DNA of 61,574 nucleotides from an uncultured Eubacteriales bacterium (GCA_902764285.1 CACWVN010000001.1:1-61574); one strand, 5' to 3'. Shown: positions 42,780-52,092, counted from the first letter of the stretch. The notes: generated from the letters alone by a model not told the origin. Program-made: numbers and translations.

Positions 42780-43589
42780 ATGCTGTGGAACGCGAAAAAC
42801 GGCAGCGTGCCCATCGGCGGTACCGAGATGAACTACGTGTCCTTCGGGCGCGGGAAGAAGGCGCTGGTGCTGCTGCCGGGGCTGTCGGACGGCCTGGCCA
42901 ACGTGAAGGGCAAGGCGCTGCTGCTGGCGGGGCCCTACCGGCTGTTCTTCGATAATTACACCGTGTATATGTTCAGCCGGAAGAACGCGCTGCCGGCGGG
43001 CACGTCCATCCGGGACATGGCGGCGGACCAGGCGGCGGCGATGGCGCGGCTTGGCCTGGATCGGGCGTCGGTGCTGGGCGTCTCCCAGGGCGGTATGATC
43101 GCGCAGTACCTGGCCATCGACCATCCGGAGATGGTCGAAAAGCTGGTGCTCGCCGTCACCGCGCCCTGCGCGAACGACGTGGTCCGCGGCTGCGTCGGCC
43201 ATTGGATCGACCTGGCCCGGCGCGGCGACCACCGGCAGCTGATGATCGATACGGCGGAGAAGAGCTATTCCGAGGCGAAGCTGAAGTCCTACCGGCGCAT
43301 CTACCCGATCCTCGGGTTCGTCGGCAGGCCCGCCAGCTACGACCGCTTCATCGCCAACGCCGAGGCGATCCTGGCCTTCGACGCCCGCGGCGGTTTGGGC
43401 GACATTACCTGCCCGACGCTGGTGCTGGGCGGCGCGGAGGACAGGACGGTGGGCCCGGAGGCCGCCGGGCAGCTGCACGACGCCATCCCCGGCAGCCGGC
43501 TGTACGTCTATCCGGGGCTCGGCCACAACGCCTATGAAGAGGCGCCGGATTTCTACCGCCGCGTCTTCGATTTCCTGCAAAGGGCATAA
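42780..43589 (+). CDS. Alpha/beta hydrolase
   Basis: A 269-residue alpha/beta-hydrolase fold protein without a signal peptide. The nucleophile elbow is GVSQGG, the acid lies in LGGAEDRTVGPE and the catalytic His in GLGHNAYEE, all in order. It could act as an esterase or a C-C hydrolase. Placement 25 nt before a GH27 glycosidase suggests removal of acyl groups from a glycan-derived substrate, but this is inference. ATG at 42780 follows GGGAGGAGG. Confidence 0.85.
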   Translation: MLWNAKNGSVPIGGTEMNYVSFGRGKKALVLLPGLSDGLANVKGKALLLAGPYRLFFDNYTVYMFSRKNALPAGTSIRDMAADQAAAMARLGLDRASVLGVSQGGMIAQYLAIDHPEMVEKLVLAVTAPCANDVVRGCVGHWIDLARRGDHRQLMIDTAEKSYSEAKLKSYRRIYPILGFVGRPASYDRFIANAEAILAFDARGGLGDITCPTLVLGGAEDRTVGPEAAGQLHDAIPGSRLYVYPGLGHNAYEEAPDFYRRVFDFLQRA

Positions 43590-43614
43590 TTCCGAACCGA
43601 AGGAGTGTTGGAAC

Positions 43615-44865
43615 ATGATCGCGAAAACCCCGCCGATGGGCTGGAACAGCTGGGACTGCTACGGCGCGTCCGTCACCGAAGCCATCGTGAAGCAGAACGC
43701 CGAATTTATGGCGGCGAGGCTGAAACCGTTTGGCTGGGAATACATGGTGGTGGACATCGAATGGTACCAGCCCACCGCCGATTCCCACGAATACCGGCCC
43801 TTTTCCGACCTGGTGATGGACGGCTTCGGCCGCCTGATGCCGGCGGAGAACCGCTTTCCCAGCGCCGCGAACGGCGCGGGCTTCAAGCCGCTGGCCGACT
43901 GCCTCCACGGCCTTGGGCTGAAATTCGGCATCCACATCATGCGCGGCATGCCCCGCATGGCGGCGCACCGGCGGCTGCCCATCGAAGGCGGCGAATACAC
44001 CTGCGACCAGGCGGCGGACCCCAATTCCATCTGCGCCTGGAACCCGGACATGTACGGCCTGCGGGCGGATCATCCCGCGGCCCAGGCCTATTACGACAGC
44101 CTCTTCCGGCTGTACGCCTCGTGGGGCGTGGATTACGTCAAGTGCGACGACATCGCCCGGGAATATCCCCATTGTCGCCGGGAGATCGAGATCATCTCCC
44201 GCGCCTGCCGCGGCTGCGGCCGGGACATCGCGCTCAGCCTGTCGCCCGGGCCCGCGCCGCTGGAGCAGGCGGAGCATTTGAAGGTCCACTGCAACATGTG
44301 GCGCATCACCGACGATTTCTGGGACGAATGGCGGCTGCTGCGCGGCATGTTCGAGCGCGCGGAGAAGTGGTGCGTCCACGCCGGGCCGGGCCACTGGCCG
44401 GACGCGGATATGCTGCCGGTGGGGGCCATCCGCCTGTGCGATGAAAACCCGCCGCGGGGGAAGTGGACGAACTTCACCGAAGCCGAGCAGCGCACGATGA
44501 TGACGCTGTGGTGCATGCTGCGCTCGCCGCTGATGATCGGCGGCGAAATGACGCGCTTCGACGGCTTTACGCTGGACCTGCTGACCAACGCGGCGGTGCT
44601 GGAGATCGAAAAGGCGTCGTGGTGCGCGCATCCGCTGTACACCACGGACGAGGCCAGCGCGTGGATCGCCCCGCGGACGGACGGCGCGGGCTGCTATGTC
44701 GCCGCGTTCAACCTGTCCGATGAACCGCGGCGCGTGGCGGTCACGGCCGATGAGCTGGGCCGCGGCTGGGCGCGGGCGACGGAGCTGTGGACCGGCGCGG
44801 CGGCGGAGGGACCGTCGGCGCTGCTGGCGCCGCACGACGCGGCGGCGTGGCTGCTGGAATACTGA
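43615..44865 (+). CDS. GH27 family glycoside hydrolase (alpha-galactosidase or beta-L-arabinopyranosidase type)
   Basis: A 416-residue cytosolic glycosidase beginning MIAKTPPMGWNSWDCYG, the GH27 N-terminal signature. The nucleophile Asp lies in VDYVKCDD, and the acid/base is probably in RITDDFWDEW. A C-terminal beta domain (about 330-416) follows. GH27 includes alpha-galactosidases, alpha-N-acetylgalactosaminidases and beta-L-arabinopyranosidases; the adjoining GH127 gene makes an arabinose-related activity worth testing. ATG at 43615 follows AAGGAG. 15 nt before the GH127 gene. Confidence 0.88.
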   Translation: MIAKTPPMGWNSWDCYGASVTEAIVKQNAEFMAARLKPFGWEYMVVDIEWYQPTADSHEYRPFSDLVMDGFGRLMPAENRFPSAANGAGFKPLADCLHGLGLKFGIHIMRGMPRMAAHRRLPIEGGEYTCDQAADPNSICAWNPDMYGLRADHPAAQAYYDSLFRLYASWGVDYVKCDDIAREYPHCRREIEIISRACRGCGRDIALSLSPGPAPLEQAEHLKVHCNMWRITDDFWDEWRLLRGMFERAEKWCVHAGPGHWPDADMLPVGAIRLCDENPPRGKWTNFTEAEQRTMMTLWCMLRSPLMIGGEMTRFDGFTLDLLTNAAVLEIEKASWCAHPLYTTDEASAWIAPRTDGAGCYVAAFNLSDEPRRVAVTADELGRGWARATELWTGAAAEGPSALLAPHDAAAWLLEY

Positions 44866-44880
44866 AAGGAGGATCGGCCC

Positions 44881-46818
44881 ATGAAAGGCTGTGGGGAGAC
44901 GGTTTACGGCGCGAAGATCGGGGGCGGCTTCTGGTCGGCATTTCGCGAAACCGCGGTGCGGGAGGGCATCCCGTACCAGTGGCGGGCGCTGAACGACGCG
45001 GTGGCGGGCGCGGAGCCCAGCCACTGCATGCATAATTTCCGCGTCGCCGCGGGGAAGGAAGAGGGCGGATTCGGAGGCTTCATCTTCCAGGACAGCGACG
45101 TGGCCAAGTGGCTGGAGGGCGTGGCGTACAGCCTGCGCTGGCGGCCCGACCCGGAGTTGGAGGCCGTGGCCGACGGCGCGATCCGGGCCGTGGTGGACGC
45201 CCAGCAGCCCGACGGCTACATGGACACCTATTACATCATCAACGGCCTGGACAGGCGCTGGACGAACCTGAAGGACAACCACGAACTGTACGTGGCCGGG
45301 CACATGATCGAGGCCGCCGTGGCCTATTACCGCGCCACCGGCAAGCGGGTGCTGCTGGACGCGGTGATCCGCCTGGTGGATCATATCGACGGCGTGATCG
45401 GCCCGGAGGCGGGCAAGATCCCCGGCTATCCCGGCCATCCGGTGATCGAAATGGCGCTGATGCGGCTGTACGGGGTCACCGGCGATCCGAAGCATCTGCG
45501 TCTGGCGGAATACTTCGTGCGCCAGCGCGGGCAATCGCCGCTGTACTTTGAGCAGGAGGATGAGAAGAACGGCAACGCCTTCTACTGGAAGGACAGCGTT
45601 TTCCGCTACCAGTATTACCAGGCGGGCCGCCCGCTCTCCGAACAGGCGGACGCCGAGGGCCACGCTGTGCGGGCGATGTACCTGTATTCCGGCGCGGCGG
45701 ACGTGGCCCGGGAGACGGGCGACGCCGCGCTGGCGGAGACCTGCCGGCGCCTGTGGGACAGCGCCGTGCGCCGCCGGATGTACGTCACCGGGGCCGTGGG
45801 CTCCTCTGAATACGGCGAGGCCTTCACCTTCGATTACGACCTGCCCAACGACACCGTCTACGGCGAAACCTGCGCCGCCATCGGCCTCGTATTCTTCGCG
45901 CGGCGCATGCTGGCGCTGGAGGCAAAGGGGGAATACGCCGACGTGATGGAGCGCGCGCTGTACAACGGCGTCATCAGCGGCATGCAGCTGGACGGGCGCA
46001 GCTTCTTTTACGTCAACCCGCTGGAAGTGGTGCCCGAGGCCTGCGAAAAGGACCAGCGCAAGCGCCACGTGAAGCCCCGGCGACAGCCGTGGTTCGGCTG
46101 CGCCTGCTGCCCGCCGAACCTCATCCGGATGCTGGCGTCGCTGGAGGATTACGTCTATTCCGCCGACGGGCAGGACGCCTTCGTGCACCTGTACGCCGCC
46201 GGTTCCGTGGAGATGGAGCTGGGCGGCGCGAAGGTGCGGCTGGCGGTGGACACCGATTATCCCTGGGACGGGAAGGTCGACCTGCGGCTGGAAATGGACG
46301 GGCCGGCGGCGTTCGCGCTGAACCTGCGCGTGCCCGGCTGGTGCCGGAGCTGGACGCTGGCGGTCAACGGCGAAGCCTGCGCGGCGGAGCTGGCGGACGG
46401 CTACGCGGCGCTGCGCCGCGAATGGCGCGACGGCGACCGGGTGGAGCTGAAGCTGGATATGCCCGTCCGGCTGGTGCGCGCCAACCCGCGCGTGCGCGAG
46501 GACGCCGGAAAGGTCGCCGTGATGCGCGGCCCGCTGGTGTACTGCCTGGAGGAAGCCGACAACGGAGGCGACCTGCACCTGGTCCGCCTGGACGGCGTCA
46601 GGCCGGAGGATTTCCGGGCGGACTGGCGGCCGGACAAGCTGGGCGGCATCGTGGAGCTGACCGGCCCCGGCGTGCGCGAGACGGACGCGGGCTGGGATGG
46701 CGCGCTGTACGCCGCGGATATCCCCGTGGAAACCCGGCCGGCGCGGCTGACGTGGATTCCCTATTACAGCTGGGCCAACCGCGAGCCGGGCGAGATGCGG
46801 GTCTGGGTGCGCGCGTAA
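44881..46818 (+). CDS. GH127 family beta-L-arabinofuranosidase
   Basis: A 645-residue cytosolic enzyme of the HypBA1 type. The zinc-thiolate active site is visible: Glu and Cys in YGETCAAIG and the Cys pair in FGCACCPPNLIR, where the first Cys of CCPPN is the nucleophile in characterised GH127 enzymes. The barrel is followed by C-terminal beta domains (about 420-645). It releases L-arabinose from beta-linked arabinofuranosides. No signal peptide, so it acts on imported oligosaccharides. ATG at 44881 follows AAAGGAGG. Confidence 0.92.
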   Translation: MKGCGETVYGAKIGGGFWSAFRETAVREGIPYQWRALNDAVAGAEPSHCMHNFRVAAGKEEGGFGGFIFQDSDVAKWLEGVAYSLRWRPDPELEAVADGAIRAVVDAQQPDGYMDTYYIINGLDRRWTNLKDNHELYVAGHMIEAAVAYYRATGKRVLLDAVIRLVDHIDGVIGPEAGKIPGYPGHPVIEMALMRLYGVTGDPKHLRLAEYFVRQRGQSPLYFEQEDEKNGNAFYWKDSVFRYQYYQAGRPLSEQADAEGHAVRAMYLYSGAADVARETGDAALAETCRRLWDSAVRRRMYVTGAVGSSEYGEAFTFDYDLPNDTVYGETCAAIGLVFFARRMLALEAKGEYADVMERALYNGVISGMQLDGRSFFYVNPLEVVPEACEKDQRKRHVKPRRQPWFGCACCPPNLIRMLASLEDYVYSADGQDAFVHLYAAGSVEMELGGAKVRLAVDTDYPWDGKVDLRLEMDGPAAFALNLRVPGWCRSWTLAVNGEACAAELADGYAALRREWRDGDRVELKLDMPVRLVRANPRVREDAGKVAVMRGPLVYCLEEADNGGDLHLVRLDGVRPEDFRADWRPDKLGGIVELTGPGVRETDAGWDGALYAADIPVETRPARLTWIPYYSWANREPGEMRVWVRA

Positions 46819-46838
46819 CGCCGCCGATCGACCGCAGC

Positions 46839-46872
46839 AAAACCCCCGAAGCGCGTTTGCTTCGGGGGTTTT
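46839..46872. terminator. Bidirectional terminator between GH127 and glgA
   Basis: Stem AAAACCCCCGAAGC / GCTTCGGGGGTTTT (46839-46852 with 46859-46872), between convergent genes; A- and T-ends serve both strands. Confidence 0.9.
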
Positions 46873-46889
46873 GCGTTTGAAAGATGGCC

Positions 46890-48347
46890 TTACGGCTTCA
46901 GCTCCATGTACAGGCCGCGGTACTGTTCCGCGGAGTTCTCCCAGGACACGTCCACGTCCATGTCGCGCTGCACCATCTCGTCCCAGCGCCAGCGGTTGGT
47001 GAAATACAGCGTCTTGGCGCGGTTGACGGCGTCCAGCAGCAGCCCGGAATCGTAGCGGTCGAAGGTGAAGCCGTAGCCCCAGTTGGTGTACTGGTTGTAG
47101 GGCACCACGGTGTCCTTCAGACCGCCGGTCTCACGGACGATCGGGATCGTGCCGTAGCGCATGGCGATCAGCTGCGTCAGGCCGCAGGGCTCAAACAGCG
47201 AGGGCACCAGCAGCGCGTCCGCGCCGGCGTAGATCCGGTGGGCGCGGCCTTCGTCGTACATGATGTTGGAACAGACGATGCCCTTGTTGGTGTCTTCGTA
47301 GTAGCGGAACGCGCCTTCATAGCGCTCGTCGCCGGTGCCCAGCACCACGAACTGGGTGTTGCCGTCGATGATGGACGGCATGATGGCGTTCACCAGATCC
47401 AGGCCCTTCTGGTCGGTCAGCCGGGAGATCAGGCCGATGACGAACATGTGGTCGTCCTGCACCAGACCCAGCTGCTCCTGCAGCGCGCGCTTGTTTTCCT
47501 TCTTTTCGGTCAGCACGTTGCCGATGTCGTAGGGGGCAGCCAGCTTGTTGTCGGTGGCGCTGTTCCACAGGTCGCAGTCGATGCCGTTCACGATGCCGCG
47601 CAGCTTGCCGGAATGATAGCGCAGGTGGGCGTCCAGACCCTCGCCGAAGAACGGCGTCTGGATCTCGCCGGCGTAGGTGTGGCTGACGGTGGTGATCATG
47701 TCGCAGTAATACAGGCCGCCCTTCAGCAGGTTGGCGTTGACCCAGTCCTGGGTCAGCGCGTCCTTGTTGAACACGTAATCCGGCAGGTTGGTCCAGTATT
47801 TGATGGTGGGGATGTTGTAGATGCCCTGGAACCGCAGGTTGTGGATCGTCAGCATGGTCTTGGCGTTGCCGACGGGCGTGTGCGCGAACAGCGTGCGCAG
47901 ATAGACCGGCACCAGCGCCGTCTGCCAGTCGTGGCAGTGGATGATATCCGGGATCCAGTCCAGGTAATTCAGCGCCGCCAGCGCGGCTTTGGCGAAGAAG
48001 CAGAACCGGGGAATATCGTCCACCAGGTTCGTGTAGGGATTGCCGTAGCCGAAGAAATCCTCGTTGTCGATGAAATCATACACCACGCCGTCGCAGACGT
48101 ATTCCATGATGCCGACGTAGAAGGTGCGCCCGTCGGCGCACAGATCCATCCGGAATTCGCCGCGATACACCATCTTTTCCTGCCACTTCCAGGGGATGCT
48201 CTTGTAGCGGGGCAGGATGACCTTCACATCGCAGTTCTGTTTCGTCAGCGCCCGGGGCAGCGCGTACATCACGTCGCCGAGGCCGCCGGTTTTCACAAAG
48301 GGGTAGCATTCGGAACCGATGAAAGCAACGCTTCTTCTTGTAGACAT
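46890..48347 (-). CDS. glgA: Glycogen (starch) synthase, ADP-glucose dependent
   Basis: A 485-residue GT5 glycosyltransferase. The ADP-glucose motif KTGGLGDV is near the N-terminus, followed by HCHDWQTALVPVYL, GIVNGIDCDLWN, ISRLTDQKGLDLV and the C-terminal acceptor region PSLFEPCGLTQLIAMRYG. It elongates alpha-1,4-glucan from ADP-glucose. ATG at 48347 follows AAGGAGA. The other glg genes (glgB, glgC, glgP) are not in the window. Own promoter at 48446-48474. Confidence 0.94.
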   Translation of the reverse strand: MSTRRSVAFIGSECYPFVKTGGLGDVMYALPRALTKQNCDVKVILPRYKSIPWKWQEKMVYRGEFRMDLCADGRTFYVGIMEYVCDGVVYDFIDNEDFFGYGNPYTNLVDDIPRFCFFAKAALAALNYLDWIPDIIHCHDWQTALVPVYLRTLFAHTPVGNAKTMLTIHNLRFQGIYNIPTIKYWTNLPDYVFNKDALTQDWVNANLLKGGLYYCDMITTVSHTYAGEIQTPFFGEGLDAHLRYHSGKLRGIVNGIDCDLWNSATDNKLAAPYDIGNVLTEKKENKRALQEQLGLVQDDHMFVIGLISRLTDQKGLDLVNAIMPSIIDGNTQFVVLGTGDERYEGAFRYYEDTNKGIVCSNIMYDEGRAHRIYAGADALLVPSLFEPCGLTQLIAMRYGTIPIVRETGGLKDTVVPYNQYTNWGYGFTFDRYDSGLLLDAVNRAKTLYFTNRWRWDEMVQRDMDVDVSWENSAEQYRGLYMELKP

Positions 48348-48445
48348 GGCCGATTCTCCTTATCTGTGTCCTTTGATTGCCTGTCGTCCACCGTTCAAAG
48401 CCGCGCGACGGTCCGGGCGGAGCCACCCGCAGCCCTTCCAATTCC

Positions 48446-48474
48446 ATTATAGTCAATTCCGGCGGATTTATCAA
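48446..48474 (-). promoter_or_regulatory. Promoter of glgA
   Basis: TTGATA (48474-48469), 17-bp spacer, TATAAT (48451-48446) on the minus strand, about 100 nt before glgA. Confidence 0.75.
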
Positions 48475-48514
48475 GGATAATCGTGCAAATGGCGCGACGA
48501 TCCTCCCGGAAAAA

Positions 48515-50083
48515 TCAGCGGAAGCTCTTCACCCAGTTCAAAAGCGAATCCCGGTAGACGTTCTCGGCGACATCCCGGCGCATGCGGTCGGTCACCGGGC
48601 CGTTGGCGGCCAGCTTGGCGAGGATCGCGGACTGCAGCTGTTCGACGGTCATCTGGTCGTAGGGCACGTCCGGCACCGGCACGGCGGTCACGTCCGCGGG
48701 CGCGGCGGCCTTGGGCGGCTCGGGCGTCGCGATCTTCTGGCGCACCGGCTCGTACACGGCGCGGTTTTCGCCCTGCGGGATCCAGATCTCGCCGCTGTTG
48801 CCGTCGATCTCCAGGTGCAGCCGGCCGTTTTCCGCGGCTGCGGTGCGGCCGGTCAGCGCGCCGGCATAGGCGCCGTCGGCGTTCAGGTCGAACGAAGCCG
48901 TTTCGCCGGCGTTGTTCACGGTCACGATGATGTCGCCGCGGGCGAAGGCGTATTTCGTGGTGGTCAGCTGCAGCTCCCGGTAATCGCCGTACCACAGCGC
49001 GGATTCCCGGCTGTACACGCGGCCCAGCGCGGTGACGAGCTCCAGGCAGGGATTCGGCTGCGCCGTCAGCGCGGCCAGATCCAGCTGCGGGCGCAGCGAG
49101 GCGTCCGAGCCGCGCTCCTTGCGGCCCTCGATGCCGAATTCCGACCCGTAGTAGATGGACGGGATGCCCGGCAGCGTGTACAGAAGCACGTGCACCGGCG
49201 TGAAATGCGCCCGGTTGTTCAGCTTGGACATGATGCGCTCCACGTCGTGGTTGTCCACGAAGCTGTACAGCAGCACCCGGCCCAGGCCCATGTCCATGTG
49301 GCGCTTCACGGTGTGGGCGATCTCGAAGTAGTTGTGGTCGTTGTGGGCGCTGAACAGCGCCTTGTGCAGCTGGTAGTTGGTGACGGAATTCAGCGTGTTT
49401 TCGTTGGCCCAGCGGGTGTAATCGCCGTGGATCACCTCGCCCATCAGCCAGAAATCCGGCTTCACCTCCGCCGCGACGGCGCGCATGCTGCGCATGAAAT
49501 CGAAATCCAGCACGTCCGCGGTGTCCAGCCGCAGGCCGTCGATATCGAATTCCGCCACCCAGAACCGGATCACATCCAGCAGGTAATCCCGCACCTCCGG
49601 GTTGCGCAGGTTCAGCTTCACCAGCAGGTTGTAGCCGCCCCAGTTGTCATAGCAGAAGCCGTCGTTGTATTCGTTGTTGCCGCCGAAATTCACGTTGCAG
49701 TACCAGTTCAGATAGCGGCTGTTCTGCCGGTTCGCCCGGATATCCTTGAAGGCGAAGAAATCGCGGCCGGTGTGGTTGAACACGCCGTCCAGGATCACGC
49801 GGATGCCCGCCTCGTGGCACAGCTTCACGAAATGCTTCAGATCGTCGTTGGTGCCCAGGCGGGAATCCAGCCTGCGATAATCGGCGGTGTCATAGCCGTG
49901 GCTGCTGGATTCGAACAGCGGGCCGATGTACAGGCCGGTGCAGCCGATATCGCGGATGTGGCCGATCCAGGGGATCAGGTCGTTCAGCCGGTGCACGGGC
50001 GCTCCAAAGGGGTTGACGGCCGGCGCGCCGGCCAGTCCCAGCGGGTAAATATGATAAAAAACTGCTTTTTCGTACCAGGCCAT
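48515..50083 (-). CDS. GH13 family alpha-amylase
   Basis: A 522-residue GH13 enzyme without a signal peptide, so probably cytosolic and acting on maltodextrin or glycogen. The conserved regions are ILDGVFNHTG, GLRLDTADVL (nucleophile Asp), LMGEVIHGD (acid/base Glu) and FVDNHDVERI. A C-terminal beta domain ends near 430, and the last 45 residues (VEQLQSAILAKLAANG onward) form an extra charged helical tail after a Pro/Ala-rich linker. ATG at 50083 lies 8 nt after GGAG; a GTG three codons upstream is less likely. Precedes glgA on the same strand. Confidence 0.92.
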   Translation of the reverse strand: MAWYEKAVFYHIYPLGLAGAPAVNPFGAPVHRLNDLIPWIGHIRDIGCTGLYIGPLFESSSHGYDTADYRRLDSRLGTNDDLKHFVKLCHEAGIRVILDGVFNHTGRDFFAFKDIRANRQNSRYLNWYCNVNFGGNNEYNDGFCYDNWGGYNLLVKLNLRNPEVRDYLLDVIRFWVAEFDIDGLRLDTADVLDFDFMRSMRAVAAEVKPDFWLMGEVIHGDYTRWANENTLNSVTNYQLHKALFSAHNDHNYFEIAHTVKRHMDMGLGRVLLYSFVDNHDVERIMSKLNNRAHFTPVHVLLYTLPGIPSIYYGSEFGIEGRKERGSDASLRPQLDLAALTAQPNPCLELVTALGRVYSRESALWYGDYRELQLTTTKYAFARGDIIVTVNNAGETASFDLNADGAYAGALTGRTAAAENGRLHLEIDGNSGEIWIPQGENRAVYEPVRQKIATPEPPKAAAPADVTAVPVPDVPYDQMTVEQLQSAILAKLAANGPVTDRMRRDVAENVYRDSLLNWVKSFR

Positions 50084-50112
50084 ATGTATCACTCCTCACA
50101 AGTTTCCCGCCT

Positions 50113-50141
50113 ATTATAGCACAAACCGTCCGTTTCGTCTA
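50113..50141 (-). promoter_or_regulatory. Promoter of the alpha-amylase gene
   Basis: TAGACG (50141-50136), 17-bp spacer ending TGC, TATAAT (50118-50113) on the minus strand, 30 nt before the start. Confidence 0.7.
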
Positions 50142-50147
50142 CACAAA

Positions 50148-50177
50148 CGCCCCCGGAGGCCGTTGCTTCCGGGGGCG
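50148..50177 (-). terminator. Terminator of the acyltransferase-PAP2-GtrA operon
   Basis: Thirteen-bp stem (50148-50160 with 50165-50177, one G-U) with a 4-base loop, followed on the minus strand by TTTG. Confidence 0.75.
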
Positions 50178-50204
50178 GATACCGCAAAAACGCCGTCGGC
50201 GCGG

Positions 50205-50606
50205 CTATTTCTTTTGCCGGGTATCGATGCTCTTGCCGAATACGAAGTAGCGCTGGTAAAGGAATTCGGTGACGAAATTCAGCGCCATGTTCGCGCCGGT
50301 GGCCAGGTATTCGTTCCAGCCCAGCGCGTCCGTGTACCAGTGCTCCAGCGCGGTGGACAGCGGCGTGAACACGGCGTAGAACGCCGCCACCTTCAGCATG
50401 GCTATCGGCACGTTGGCCGCCGACTGGAACGTGAAGCGCCGGTTCAGCGTGAAATTCCACAGCACCGACAGCACCAGCGCCAGCAAATAGCTGAGCCAGT
50501 ACGGCCAGTTCAGCAGCTCGTTGAACAGCGCGAACGCGCCGATTTCGATCAATCCGGCGCTGATGGAGAAGAACGTGAACTTGGCCATGCGCACCCATTC
50601 CTTCAT
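50205..50606 (-). CDS. GtrA family membrane protein
   Basis: A 133-residue protein with four membrane helices, matching GtrA proteins that assist transfer of polyprenyl-linked sugars across the membrane. Signature segments are FFSISAGLIEIGAFALFNEL near the N-terminus, WNFTLNRRFTF, and FLYQRYFVFGK near the C-terminus. ATG at 50606 is preceded by AAAGGAGTGG and overlaps the PAP2 stop. No glycosyltransferase is adjacent, so its sugar is unknown. Confidence 0.88.
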   Translation of the reverse strand: MKEWVRMAKFTFFSISAGLIEIGAFALFNELLNWPYWLSYLLALVLSVLWNFTLNRRFTFQSAANVPIAMLKVAAFYAVFTPLSTALEHWYTDALGWNEYLATGANMALNFVTEFLYQRYFVFGKSIDTRQKK

Positions 50607-51289
50607 TCGCGACCACTCCTTTCGATCCACCGGCGCAGCCGCGTCGGTCCGAAAACCAGGTATTCCGCCAGCAGCCCCACGGGAATCGCCGCGGCGATGT
50701 CCACCACCGAATGCTGCTTGACAAAGGCGGTGGAGATCGAGATCAGAACCGCCGACAGCACGGCGCCGGCCTTCCACACCGGCGAAACGCCCTTCGTCCG
50801 GCACCACACCGATGCGATGCCCATCGAATAGGCCACGTGCAGCGACGGGCACACGCCGGTGGGCGTGTCGAACGAATAGATAAACGCCATCAGCCGCGTC
50901 AGCGCGTTGTCCCGGTCGAAGTGGTCGGGCCGCAGATTCTGTATGCTGGGCCAGAGGATGTACGCGGTCATCGCCACGACCTGGGTGATGATGATGTACA
51001 CCTGCAGGCGCTTGAAACCGCGGATATCGTAGAAGAAGAACCACGCCAGCGACCCGGCCAACAGCGCGTACCAGTAGCAGTACAGGACCGCGAACCCTTC
51101 GTGGAAGGGAATCGCGTCGTCCAGCGCGCAGTGGATGACGTGGCAGCGCTCGGCGGGGATCAGGTTTTCGGTCAGGAAGTACAGCGCGAAATAGAAGATC
51201 CAGCCGGCCAGCAGCCAGACGTGCCGAAACCGCGGCTCGTTCAGCCGGGACAATCGGAATTCGCGGTAATCGACGGCGGGTTTTTTCAT
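50603..51289 (-). CDS. PAP2 superfamily membrane phosphatase/phosphotransferase
   Basis: A 228-residue protein with about six membrane helices. The PAP2 catalytic motifs appear late: CPSLHVAYS (with the motif-2 His) and KQHSVVDIAAA (motif-3 His and Asp). The spacing resembles the inositol phosphorylceramide synthase/AUR1-like subgroup that transfers lipid head groups, more than a simple phosphatase. ATG at 51289 overlaps the acyltransferase stop (ATGA). Middle gene of a three-gene membrane-lipid operon. Confidence 0.87.
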   Translation of the reverse strand: MKKPAVDYREFRLSRLNEPRFRHVWLLAGWIFYFALYFLTENLIPAERCHVIHCALDDAIPFHEGFAVLYCYWYALLAGSLAWFFFYDIRGFKRLQVYIIITQVVAMTAYILWPSIQNLRPDHFDRDNALTRLMAFIYSFDTPTGVCPSLHVAYSMGIASVWCRTKGVSPVWKAGAVLSAVLISISTAFVKQHSVVDIAAAIPVGLLAEYLVFGPTRLRRWIERSGRE

Positions 51290-52092
51290 CTTGCAGATAC
51301 CTCGTCGGGCGTATTCTGGGGGTAGAGCCGCTTGGGCACGTTGGGGTAGGGCACCACCGTGTGCCGCGGCTGGGCGAGCGCGATGCCGGTGATCGCGGCC
51401 ATCAGCGCTTCCTTGACGCGCCGGCGCTCATCGTCGGTCGGCGCGTCCGGGTTCCAGAGGATCGGCTTGCCCAGGAACGTCTTTCTCAAGGCCGGCGCCA
51501 CGTACATCGGCACGAAGGCGGGCGCCTGCCCGGTCTGGTGATGGTACATTCGCGCCAGGTCGATGAACCGGTCCTGGAAATCGCAGACGATATGGTTGTG
51601 CGGCACGTCGTGCTCCGGGAAGATGACGATGCGCACGCCCTGCCGCATCTGCTGCAGCGTCTCGCGCAGCGTGGTGGCCACGCGCATGTCGTGGTAGACG
51701 CCGATGCAGCGGGCGTTGTTGAACACGCACGCCGACAGCGGCGCGATGACGTAGGACAGGATCCGATAAAACCAGCGCACGGCCTTCGGCTTCTTCGACC
51801 AGAAATCCCGGTAGGCGTAGGCCGGCACTTCCTTCAGGTGCATCATCTCGCCGGCGCACCAGATTGCCCGCGGCCCGGGCAGGTACAGCTCGGCGACGAT
51901 GGGCCCGTTCATCTGGGCGTGGTTGCCGACGATGATGCACGGGCACTCCGGCAGGTTTTCCAGCCCCACGATTTCGGGCTTCCGGTAGAACAGAGTCACC
52001 AGCCCCGCCGTGGCGAAATAGACGCCGTAGGCCAGTGCGCCTTTCAGCCCGCCGCCCTTGCCGCCGCGCAGGTTCGGCTTGTTGATACTCAT
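51286..52092 (-). CDS. PlsC-like 1-acylglycerol-3-phosphate acyltransferase family protein
   Basis: A 268-residue protein with one N-terminal membrane helix (about 18-38) and a PlsC-type domain. The catalytic HX4D motif is altered to NHAQMNG (Gly for Asp), and the FPEGT motif reads FPEHD. Activity is therefore uncertain, or the acceptor differs. The start at 52092 is chosen because AAAGAGG lies upstream and because the promoter at 52127-52154 places the transcript start near 52120, excluding longer frames. First gene of the operon with PAP2 and GtrA. Confidence 0.82.
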   Translation of the reverse strand: MSINKPNLRGGKGGGLKGALAYGVYFATAGLVTLFYRKPEIVGLENLPECPCIIVGNHAQMNGPIVAELYLPGPRAIWCAGEMMHLKEVPAYAYRDFWSKKPKAVRWFYRILSYVIAPLSACVFNNARCIGVYHDMRVATTLRETLQQMRQGVRIVIFPEHDVPHNHIVCDFQDRFIDLARMYHHQTGQAPAFVPMYVAPALRKTFLGKPILWNPDAPTDDERRRVKEALMAAITGIALAQPRHTVVPYPNVPKRLYPQNTPDEVSAR

